The notes under the pieces: generated by a model | What the model was told of the DNA's origin: nothing | Databases searched by the model: none | What the model saw: only the letters and a program-made list of their open reading frames with translations | From: Paracoccaceae bacterium | GTDB taxonomy: Bacteria > Pseudomonadota > Alphaproteobacteria > Rhodobacterales > Rhodobacteraceae | Assembly (NCBI GenBank): GCA_009920815.1 | Contig: RFZH01000085.1 | Span: 1-8,940, forward strand | Length of the DNA: 8,940 nt | Direction: 5' to 3' | Shown: positions 1-5,987 of the stretch, one piece after another | Layout of the letters: every line of letters begins with the position of its first letter | How positions within the stretch are numbered: position 1 is the first letter of the stretch | Made by a program: the position numbers and the translations under genes

Positions 1-27
1 GACACAAAAAACGTGGCAATCGGCTAA
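1..27 (+). CDS. soxZ: SoxZ, sulfur carrier subunit (C-terminal 8 residues only)
   Basis: The first reading frame gives D-T-K-N-V-A-I-G and then TAA at 25-27. This resembles the C-terminus of SoxZ as I remember it from Paracoccus, which ends in an E-D-V-K-P-I-A-V-A type strand. SoxZ is the small partner of SoxY; the SoxYZ heterodimer carries the sulfur intermediate on the SoxY C-terminal cysteine while the periplasmic Sox enzymes act on it. SoxZ directly upstream of SoxA is the standard sox order, which supports the call. Only eight residues are visible, so the identity rests mainly on context. Another frame stays open to 44-46 but does not resemble SoxZ. Confidence 0.68.
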   Translation, partial: DTKNVAIG

Positions 28-46
28 GGTCGTTTGCCTGAAATAA

Positions 47-72
47 GTGGCCTTGCTTGGCGGTAGGGCCAC
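47..72 (+). other. Imperfect hairpin in the soxZ-soxA spacer
   Basis: GTGGCC at 47-52 is complementary to GGCCAC at 67-72. With G-U wobbles the RNA stem can be extended inward to about ten pairs (47-56 with 63-72). It has no T-tract, so it is not a good terminator. It sits 20 nt after the soxZ stop and ends just before the soxA ribosome-binding site, where it could affect mRNA processing or translation. No function is shown. Confidence 0.3.
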
Positions 73-93
73 CTTTCTGGGAGGAAAACAGTT

Positions 94-939
94 ATGAAAT
101 TGAAAGCAATTACAGCGATCACAGCAGCTTTGTTGGCGACCACTGCAATCGCAGACGAGGACGCAGAGTTGGTCATCAACGGCGAAATCGAAATTGTGAC
201 CAAGACAGCAGCACCAGCGCATCTTTCCGATACGTTGGATGAAATCATGTCTGGCTGGCGTTTCCGGTCTGAAGGAACGCAAGCCATGCAAGCGGATGAC
301 TTTGATAACCCTGCAATGGCAGCGGTTGATGGTGCGCTGGAAGCGTGGAACACCGTTGAAGGTGAAAAAGGCAAATCCTGCGCGTCTTGTCATGGTGACG
401 TAGAAGAAAGCATGGTTGGCATCCGCGCGGTTTATCCAAAATGGAACGAGAAAGCCGGCGAAGTCCGTACTTTGGCAATGCAAATCAATGATTGTCGCGA
501 AAACCAAATGGGTGCCGAGAAATATGGATATACATCCGGTGATATGGCCGCGATGGAGGCTCTGATCTCTGTTCAATCACGTGGTATGCCTGTCAATGTC
601 GCGATCGACGGTCCAGCGGCCGCGACGTGGGAACAAGGCAAAGAACTGTATTACACACGTACAGGTCAGCTTGAGCTGTCATGCGCAAATTGTCACGAAG
701 ACAATTACGGCAATATGATCCGTGCGGACCACTTGTCACAAGGTCAAATCAACGGTTTCCCAGCATACCGTTTGAAAAACACCAAATTGAATACGGTTCA
801 TGACCGTTTCAAAGGCTGCGTCCGCGATACACGTGCAGAAACATTCAAACCAGGTGGACCTGAGTTCATCGCGCTTGAGCTATATGTTGCATCACGTGGC
901 AATGGATTGTCCGTCGAAGGACCATCTGTCCGCAACTAA
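94..939 (+). CDS. soxA: SoxA, diheme cytochrome c of the SoxAX complex
   Basis: SoxA with SoxX forms the periplasmic c-type cytochrome that oxidatively joins thiosulfate to the SoxY cysteine of SoxYZ. The 281-residue product has a Sec signal peptide (K2, K4, hydrophobic 5-19) with a likely cleavage after A-I-A at 18-20. Two heme sites are visible: C96-A-S-C99-H100 and C197-A-N-C200-H201, so this is the diheme SoxA type. C134 (I-N-D-C-R-E-N) fits the Cys axial ligand of the first heme. C242 in R-F-K-G-C-V-R-D-T-R-A-E fits the active-site Cys, which carries a persulfide in known SoxAX structures. The ATG follows a strong GGGAGG site (79-84) with 9 nt spacing. It lies 66 nt after soxZ and is followed by a hairpin before soxB. 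Length and motifs are normal for the family. Confidence 0.97.
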   Translation: MKLKAITAITAALLATTAIADEDAELVINGEIEIVTKTAAPAHLSDTLDEIMSGWRFRSEGTQAMQADDFDNPAMAAVDGALEAWNTVEGEKGKSCASCHGDVEESMVGIRAVYPKWNEKAGEVRTLAMQINDCRENQMGAEKYGYTSGDMAAMEALISVQSRGMPVNVAIDGPAAATWEQGKELYYTRTGQLELSCANCHEDNYGNMIRADHLSQGQINGFPAYRLKNTKLNTVHDRFKGCVRDTRAETFKPGGPEFIALELYVASRGNGLSVEGPSVRN

Positions 940-948
940 AAATTTTGG

Positions 949-975
949 CCCCGCACGGTTTCGTGCGGGGTTATC
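949..975 (+). terminator. Intrinsic-terminator-like hairpin between soxA and soxB
   Basis: CCCCGCACG (949-957) pairs perfectly with CGTGCGGGG (962-970) around a GTTT loop, giving a very stable 9-bp G+C-rich stem 9 nt after the soxA stop. The following TTATCTTCTCCC is pyrimidine-rich but a poor T-run, so termination is probably partial. It could also act as a 3'-end stabiliser for an upstream soxXYZA message. The 11 nt CGTGCGGGGTT recurs in the soxD terminator at 5096-5106. Confidence 0.68.
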
Positions 976-994
976 TTCTCCCTAACCCATTCAA

Positions 995-1006
995 ATATGC
1001 GCATAT
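995..1006. promoter_or_regulatory. Perfect 12-bp palindrome ATATGCGCATAT upstream of soxB
   Basis: A perfect 12-bp palindrome lies between the soxA hairpin and the soxB ribosome-binding site (AAGGAAA at 1018-1024, 8 nt before ATG). An A+T-rich dyad of this size is compatible with a site for a dimeric regulator; sox clusters are known to be controlled by the ArsR-family repressor SoxR, but I cannot match a SoxR consensus. TATGAT at 1004-1009 overlaps the palindrome and resembles a -10 box, although no convincing -35 is seen. Confidence 0.3.
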
Positions 1007-1032
1007 GATGCGTCAACAAGGAAAGCAAAAAC

Positions 1033-2730
1033 ATGATCTCTCGTCGTGATTTTCTTCAAGTCAGCATGGCGGCCTCGGCGTTGTACGGGGCGTCCGGTTT
1101 TGGCAATTGGGGCCGTTTGGCCGCGCAACAACGTCTTACCCAAGACGAGCTTTTGCAATTTGACGCATTTGGTAATGTGACCTTGATCCACGTGACTGAT
1201 ATTCACGCACAGCTAAAACCGATTTATTTCCGTGAACCTGAAATTAACATTGGTGTGGGTGATGCGTTTGGCAATGTGCCACACATCACAGGCGCAGATT
1301 TCCGCAAACTTTACGGGATCGCAGACGGGTCACCTTCGCACTATGCGCTGACCTATAATGATTTTACGTCAATGGCACAGACCTATGGTCGTGTCGGCGG
1401 CTTGGACCGCGTCGCAACTGTGATCAATTCGATCCGTGCGGAACGTCCAGATGCGTTGTTGTTGGATGGCGGGGATACATGGCACGGGTCATATACCTGT
1501 TACCACACCCAAGGTCAGGACATGGTCAATGTCATGAACGCACTAAAACCTGACGCGATGACATTCCACTGGGAATTCACACTGGGATCCGAACGGGTTC
1601 AAGAGATCGTAGAAAATTTGCCATTTGCGGCACTGGGACAAAATATCTTTGACGCCGAATGGGACGAGCCAACCGAACTATTTCCTCCCTATAAAATGTT
1701 CGAACGCAACGGCACCAAGATTGCCGTTATTGGCCAAGCCTTCCCATATATGCCAATCGCCAACCCACGCTGGATGTTCCCTGAATACAGCTTTGGTATT
1801 CGCGATGAAAACATGCAAGCCATGGTCGACGAAGTCCGCGGCATGGGTGCCGAAGTGGTCGTCGTTTTGTCGCACAACGGCTTTGACGTTGACAAGAAAA
1901 TGGCCGGTCGTGTCCAAGGGATCGATGTTATTCTGTCTGGTCACACGCATGATGCGTTGCCTGAACCCGTTCTGGTCGGCGAAACAATCATCGTCGCATC
2001 GGGGTCAAACGGCAAATTCGTCAGCCGCGTTGATTTGGATGTGCGTGACGGCCGCATGATGGGGTTCAAACACAAGCTGATCCCGATTTTCTCGGATGTA
2101 ATTACGCCTGATGCGGATGTTGCTGCGTTGATCGACGAACAGCGTGCGCCTTTTGCAGATAAATTGACCGAAGTCATCGGCAACACAGACAGCCTGTTGT
2201 ACCGTCGCGGCAATTTCAACGGCACATGGGATGATTTGATCTGTGACGCCTTGATCGCCGAACGCGATGCCGACATTTCCATGTCACCTGGTGTGCGTTG
2301 GGGGCCATCCATCCTGCCGGGTCAGGACATCACGCGCGAAGACATTTGGAACGTCACATCCATGACATATGGCGAAGCGTATCGCACAGAAATGACTGGT
2401 GAATTCATCCATGTAATCTTGGAAGATGTGGCCGACAACCTGTTCAACACAGACCCCTATTATCAACAGGGCGGTGACATGGTTCGTATCGGCGGCATGG
2501 GATACCGCATTGATGTGTCAAAGCCTCAAGGCAGCCGCATTTCGGAAATGACCCTGTTGAAAACAGGCGAAATGATTGATCCAGCGAAAACTTACGTTGT
2601 TGCTGGTTGGGCGTCGGTCAACGAAGGCACCGAAGGTCCACAAATTTGGGATGTTGTCGAAGATTACATCCGTAAACAAGGCACAGTTTCGGTCAAGCCA
2701 AACAATAGTGTCACGGTCGTTGGTGCGTAA
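1033..2730 (+). CDS. soxB: SoxB, thiosulfohydrolase (sulfate-releasing)
   Basis: SoxB is the periplasmic dimanganese enzyme of the 5'-nucleotidase/metallophosphatase superfamily that hydrolyses the terminal sulfone of SoxY-bound thiosulfate and releases sulfate. The 565-residue product starts with a Tat signal (S-R-R-D-F-L-Q, 3-9, then a hydrophobic stretch), as expected for a protein folded before export. Metal-site motifs are T-D56-I-H58, D145-G-G-D148-T-W, H179-W-E-F-T, S-H281-N and G-H304-T-H306-D. The S-P-G-V-R422-W-G motif of the C-terminal domain is present and matches the SoxB substrate pocket. The residue before H179 is Phe, where I would expect a small residue, but the remaining active site looks intact. 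The start is supported by the Tat motif and AAGGAAA at 1018-1024. It lies 93 nt after soxA and 36 nt before soxC. Confidence 0.97.
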   Translation: MISRRDFLQVSMAASALYGASGFGNWGRLAAQQRLTQDELLQFDAFGNVTLIHVTDIHAQLKPIYFREPEINIGVGDAFGNVPHITGADFRKLYGIADGSPSHYALTYNDFTSMAQTYGRVGGLDRVATVINSIRAERPDALLLDGGDTWHGSYTCYHTQGQDMVNVMNALKPDAMTFHWEFTLGSERVQEIVENLPFAALGQNIFDAEWDEPTELFPPYKMFERNGTKIAVIGQAFPYMPIANPRWMFPEYSFGIRDENMQAMVDEVRGMGAEVVVVLSHNGFDVDKKMAGRVQGIDVILSGHTHDALPEPVLVGETIIVASGSNGKFVSRVDLDVRDGRMMGFKHKLIPIFSDVITPDADVAALIDEQRAPFADKLTEVIGNTDSLLYRRGNFNGTWDDLICDALIAERDADISMSPGVRWGPSILPGQDITREDIWNVTSMTYGEAYRTEMTGEFIHVILEDVADNLFNTDPYYQQGGDMVRIGGMGYRIDVSKPQGSRISEMTLLKTGEMIDPAKTYVVAGWASVNEGTEGPQIWDVVEDYIRKQGTVSVKPNNSVTVVGA

Positions 2731-2766
2731 GCGCATCTAAACATTTCAACACAGGAGCCATTTGAC

Positions 2767-4035
2767 ATGACAGTCAGCTTCAAAGGCAAAAATGCGTCAC
2801 GCCGTCAGTTCCTTGCTGGCGCTGCCGCAATGGGTGCGGGCACAGTCGCAGCGCATGCCGCGGCAGCAGCAGGCGATCCATTGATCACCGAAAAACAAAT
2901 CTGGGCGCAGGCAACAGGCGACGGCGTAGATGCCGTACCTTATGGTATGCCCATCAAATACGAATCCGACGTTGTGCGTCGCAACGTGGAATGGTTGACG
3001 GCGGATACCATCAGCTCGATCAACTTTACCCCGATCCACGCATTGGATGGTACAATCACGCCACAAGGCTGTGCGTTCGAACGTCACCATTCAGGCGCGA
3101 TTGATCTGACCAAACAGGATTATCGATTGATGATCAACGGCTTGGTCGACACACCACTGGTCTTTACCTATGACGATCTGATGCGCTTTCCGCGTGAAAG
3201 CCACGTGTATTTCTGCGAATGTGCGGCAAACACAGGTATGGAATGGGCCGGATCCCAATTGAACGGTGCGCAATTTACCCACGGTATGATCCACAACATG
3301 GAATATATCGGTGTCCCTCTGCGGACGATCCTGAACGAAGCAGGTATCAAACCAGAAGCAACCTGGGTCTTTGTCGAAGGCGCGGACGCGTCCTCAAACG
3401 GTCGCTCGATCCCGATGGAAAAAGCATTGGATGACGTGCTTGTCGCATTCAAAGCAAACGGCGAAGCGCTGCGCAAGGAACATGGTTATCCCGTTCGTTT
3501 GGTCGTTCCTGGTTGGGAAGGCAACATGTGGGTCAAATGGTTGCGCCGTATAGAATTGACCACACAGCCCGTCGAAAGCCGCGAAGAAACGTCGAAATAT
3601 ACTGACACGATGGCCGACGGTTCATCGCGCAAACATACATGGGTCATGGATGCGAAATCTGTCATTACAAGCCCGTCGCCCCAAGCACCGATTACCCATG
3701 GCAAAGGCCCATTGGTAATTACTGGTTTGGCTTGGTCCGGTCGCGGGGCAATCACGCAAGTTGATGTCACATTGGATGGCGGTAAAAACTGGCAAGTGGC
3801 CCGTCTGGCTGCGCCTGGTCAGCCAATGGCGTTAACACGGTTCTATCTGGATATCGACTGGCAAGGCGAAGAAATGTTGATTCAATCCCGTGCCCATGAC
3901 GAGACAGGCTATGTCCAGCCAACCAAAACTCAATTGCGCGAAGTGCGTGGTCTAAACTCGATCTACCATAACAACTGTATTCAAACGTGGTGGGTCAAAT
4001 CGAACGGAGAGGCCGAAAATGTCGAAATTTCTTAA
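2767..4035 (+). CDS. soxC: SoxC, molybdopterin subunit of sulfane dehydrogenase
   Basis: SoxC is the molybdenum-cofactor subunit of the periplasmic SoxCD complex, which oxidises the sulfane sulfur left on SoxY and yields six electrons. The 422-residue product has a Tat signal (S-R-R-Q-F-L-A at 11-17, Ala-rich to about 36). The sulfite oxidase-type molybdopterin domain spans roughly 85-265. C152 in F-C-E-C-A-A-N-T-G is the expected Mo ligand, and H107-H108-S-G and W-V-K-W-L-R-R (255-261) are typical. A Mo-cofactor dimerisation domain follows at about 300-410. The ATG is preceded by AGGAG (2753-2757) with 9 nt spacing. Its end overlaps soxD by 17 nt, which fits coupled synthesis of the two subunits. 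The length is normal and the frame is intact. Confidence 0.97.
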   Translation: MTVSFKGKNASRRQFLAGAAAMGAGTVAAHAAAAAGDPLITEKQIWAQATGDGVDAVPYGMPIKYESDVVRRNVEWLTADTISSINFTPIHALDGTITPQGCAFERHHSGAIDLTKQDYRLMINGLVDTPLVFTYDDLMRFPRESHVYFCECAANTGMEWAGSQLNGAQFTHGMIHNMEYIGVPLRTILNEAGIKPEATWVFVEGADASSNGRSIPMEKALDDVLVAFKANGEALRKEHGYPVRLVVPGWEGNMWVKWLRRIELTTQPVESREETSKYTDTMADGSSRKHTWVMDAKSVITSPSPQAPITHGKGPLVITGLAWSGRGAITQVDVTLDGGKNWQVARLAAPGQPMALTRFYLDIDWQGEEMLIQSRAHDETGYVQPTKTQLREVRGLNSIYHNNCIQTWWVKSNGEAENVEIS

Positions 4036-5065
4036 TACAGTCATTGCGGCCACTTTGTTGGCGTCACCTGTCGCGGCGGAAAAGCTCGGCCTTGGTCGCG
4101 CTGCTTTGCCCGAGGAAATCGCGGCATGGGACTTGGACATCAGCCCCGATGGAACCGGCCTGCCTGTTGGATCCGGTAATGTCTTGGACGGCGAAGAAAT
4201 CTTTGCCGAAGCCTGTGCAATGTGTCACGGCGACTTCGCCGAGGGCGTCGACAATTGGCCCAAACTTGCAGGCGGGATGGACACACTAAATCATGACGAT
4301 CCGTTGAAAACAGTTGGCTCATACTGGCCTTACTTATCAACCGCGTATGACTATATTCGTCGTTCCATGCCATTTGGCAACGCACAAAGTTTGACCGATG
4401 ACGAAGTCTACGCAATCGTTGCATATATTCTGTATTCAAATGATTTGGTGGACGAAGATTTCGAACTGTCTAACGAAAACTTCCTTGATGTCGAAATGCC
4501 CAATGCAGATGGGTTCTTTTTTGATAACCGCGCGGAAACAGAATACGCTGTGTTCAACGACACATGTATGACTAACTGCAAAGACAGCGTTGAAATTACA
4601 ATGCGCGCGGCAGTTCTTGATGTCACTCCACAAGAAGAGGGCACAGAGCTATCCGAACAAACACAACAGGCCCCAGCGCAAGACACCACCGTGGTCGAGG
4701 TCGCGGCTGAGCCAGAAACCGCACCCGTTGCCGTCGCTGCGTTTGACGCGGATATGGCAGCGTCGGGCGAAAAAGTGTTTAAAAAGTGTAAAGCATGTCA
4801 CCAAGTCGGCGATGGCGCGAAAAATAAAACCGGCCCAATTCTGAACGGCATTGTTGGAATGGCGATTGGTGCAAACGCAGACTTCAAATATTCAAAGACG
4901 CTCAGTGCCATGAACGCAGACGGCATGATTTGGGACGAAGCGAACTTGGCAGCATTTTTGGAAAAACCAAAAGATTTTGCCAAAGGGACCAAAATGTCTT
5001 TCGCTGGTCTTAAGAAAGAAGACGATATTAAAAATATCATCGAATATCTTAAATCTCAGCAATAA
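4019..5065 (+). CDS. soxD: SoxD, diheme cytochrome c subunit of sulfane dehydrogenase
   Basis: SoxD takes electrons from the SoxC molybdenum centre and passes them to periplasmic cytochrome c. The 348-residue product has a Sec signal with probable cleavage after P-V-A-A at 17-20. The N-terminal cytochrome domain holds C66-A-M-C69-H70, with M117 (S-M-P-F-G) as the likely sixth ligand. A cysteine pair, C183 and C187, follows. Residues about 203-243 form an Ala/Glu/Gln/Pro/Val-rich linker. The C-terminal class I cytochrome c domain holds C257-K-A-C260-H261 and M326 (G-T-K-M-S-F-A-G). This two-heme layout with a linker is typical of Paracoccus-type SoxD. The ATG lies inside soxC in another frame, after GGAGAGG (4006-4012) with 6 nt spacing. 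A strong terminator follows 16 nt after the stop. Confidence 0.96.
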   Translation: MSKFLNTVIAATLLASPVAAEKLGLGRAALPEEIAAWDLDISPDGTGLPVGSGNVLDGEEIFAEACAMCHGDFAEGVDNWPKLAGGMDTLNHDDPLKTVGSYWPYLSTAYDYIRRSMPFGNAQSLTDDEVYAIVAYILYSNDLVDEDFELSNENFLDVEMPNADGFFFDNRAETEYAVFNDTCMTNCKDSVEITMRAAVLDVTPQEEGTELSEQTQQAPAQDTTVVEVAAEPETAPVAVAAFDADMAASGEKVFKKCKACHQVGDGAKNKTGPILNGIVGMAIGANADFKYSKTLSAMNADGMIWDEANLAAFLEKPKDFAKGTKMSFAGLKKEDDIKNIIEYLKSQQ

Positions 5066-5081
5066 TAGGTGCTGGCACTAT

Positions 5082-5109
5082 AAAAACCCCGCTGTCGTGC
5101 GGGGTTTTT
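5082..5109. terminator. Bidirectional intrinsic terminator between soxD and argF
   Basis: AAAAACCCCGC (5082-5092) pairs perfectly with GCGGGGTTTTT (5099-5109) around a 6-nt loop. The A-run on one side and T-run on the other make it work in both directions. It ends the sox cluster 16 nt after soxD and lies only 4 nt beyond the argF stop on the other strand, so it also serves the truncated argF. Confidence 0.9.
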
Positions 5110-5113
5110 CACT

Positions 5114-5896
5114 TTAAAATACATTTGCATGCGACATTAGGTGTTCATTCACTTGATAGGGGCGTAATTGATTGTGCCGCCGCTCACGCGCTGACTGTGG
5201 GTCGTGCATACTGACCCAAGTGTCTGTCACAACAAGGTCTGCGCCGTCCACCGCCTTGATGGGATCACGCTCGATCGTGACACTGACACCTTTGGCGCGC
5301 GCTTCGTCCAGAAAACATTGTTCAGGATCCAAGGTTGGTGGGCCTGTAAAGACCAAATCAAACCCGAACTGGCCGGCGGCATGTGCAAAGCTCGCAAAAA
5401 CATTGTTGCCGTCACCTGACCAGACGACCTTTTTTCCTGCAATAGGGCCGTTGTGTTCTTCGAACGTCATAATATCTGCCATGATTTGACAGGGGTGGGT
5501 GCGGTTGGTCAGGCCGTTGATGACGGGGACCGTGGCATATTCAGCCATTTCCAACAAAGTTTGTTCTTCGAAGGTGCGGATCATGATTAGGTCGACATAA
5601 CGGCTTAATACGCGCGCTGTATCAGCAATTGTTTCGCCATGCCCAAGCTGCATATCCGCTCCAGACAAAACCATCGTTTGTCCCCCCATTTGACGTACGC
5701 CAACATCAAAACTCACGCGCGTGCGGGTAGACGGTTTTTCAAAAATCAGCGCAACCATATGGTTTGCCAATGCCTGTTCCGCGTCAGGTGCACCCTTTGG
5801 TTGGCCTTTTCGTGCATCTTTGATTGTACGGGCACGATCAATAATCCCCCGCAAATCCTGCGCCGATGTTTTATTGATGTCTAAAAAATGGTTCAT
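5114..5896 (-). CDS. argF: Ornithine carbamoyltransferase ArgF, C-terminally truncated
   Basis: ArgF makes citrulline from ornithine and carbamoyl phosphate in cytoplasmic arginine synthesis. The carbamoyl-phosphate domain is intact: S56-T-R-T-R60, R107 (M-I-R-T-F-E) and H134-P-C-Q137. The start of the ornithine domain is also present: G-D-G-N-N at 161-165 and D225-T-W-V-S-M230. The frame then stops at 260 residues, after M-S-H-A-N-V-F, against about 305-310 for the family. The missing 45-50 residues would carry the near-invariant H-C-L-P motif (ornithine and catalytic Cys) and the last helix. No remnant lies beyond the stop; the terminator and then soxD follow at once. The start is well supported by AAGGA 7 nt upstream of the ATG. 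It is downstream of argD, with a 91-nt spacer. I infer a 3' truncation and probably no activity; an assembly join is the alternative. Confidence 0.93.
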   Translation of the reverse strand: MNHFLDINKTSAQDLRGIIDRARTIKDARKGQPKGAPDAEQALANHMVALIFEKPSTRTRVSFDVGVRQMGGQTMVLSGADMQLGHGETIADTARVLSRYVDLIMIRTFEEQTLLEMAEYATVPVINGLTNRTHPCQIMADIMTFEEHNGPIAGKKVVWSGDGNNVFASFAHAAGQFGFDLVFTGPPTLDPEQCFLDEARAKGVSVTIERDPIKAVDGADLVVTDTWVSMHDPQSARERRHNQLRPYQVNEHLMSHANVF

Positions 5897-5914
5897 AACA
5901 TATTCCTTTTGGGT

Positions 5915-5984
5915 CTGGCGGCGGAGGCTGTGCCCCCCAAAATGGCGATGCCATTTTCCCCAGAGTATTTGGGCAAAGATGAAG
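5915..5984. repeat. Rhodobacterales-type intergenic palindromic element
   Basis: The argD-argF spacer is nearly filled by an element with a perfect hairpin, AAAATGGC (5939-5946) and GCCATTTT (5950-5957) around GAT. The hairpin is flanked by C-runs and followed by GAGTATTTGGGCAAAGATG (5963-5981). From memory, tails of the form GGAGTATTTGGN-CAAAGATGAAG next to C-rich palindromes recur many times between genes in Rhodobacterales genomes. Only one copy is seen here. It sits just after the argD stop, where it may stabilise or end the argD message. Confidence 0.65.
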
Positions 5985-5987
5985 GCC

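Noticed and set aside
2..46. The second reading frame at the left edge, open to 44-46, as the SoxZ end
   Set aside because: Its residues (T-Q-K-T-W-Q-S-A-K-V-V) fit the SoxZ C-terminus less well than D-T-K-N-V-A-I-G in the first frame.
24..374. A 116-codon open frame on the - strand opposite soxA
   Set aside because: It is antisense to a conserved cytochrome gene; its composition follows the shadow frame and no domain is recognisable.
1941..2312. A 123-codon open frame on the - strand opposite soxB, and a 144-codon + frame at 1625-2059
   Set aside because: Both lie within the conserved SoxB coding sequence in other frames and encode nothing recognisable.
5066..5113. A frameshifted continuation of argF beyond its stop
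   Set aside because: I read the minus strand onward in all frames. No H-C-L-P or other OTCase C-terminal residues appear before the soxD coding region, so a simple frameshift does not explain the short ArgF.
5066..5125. Insertion-sequence ends or a target-site duplication at the soxD-argF junction
   Set aside because: The only inverted repeat is the terminator stem with its A/T-runs; there are no flanking direct repeats and no transposase remnant.
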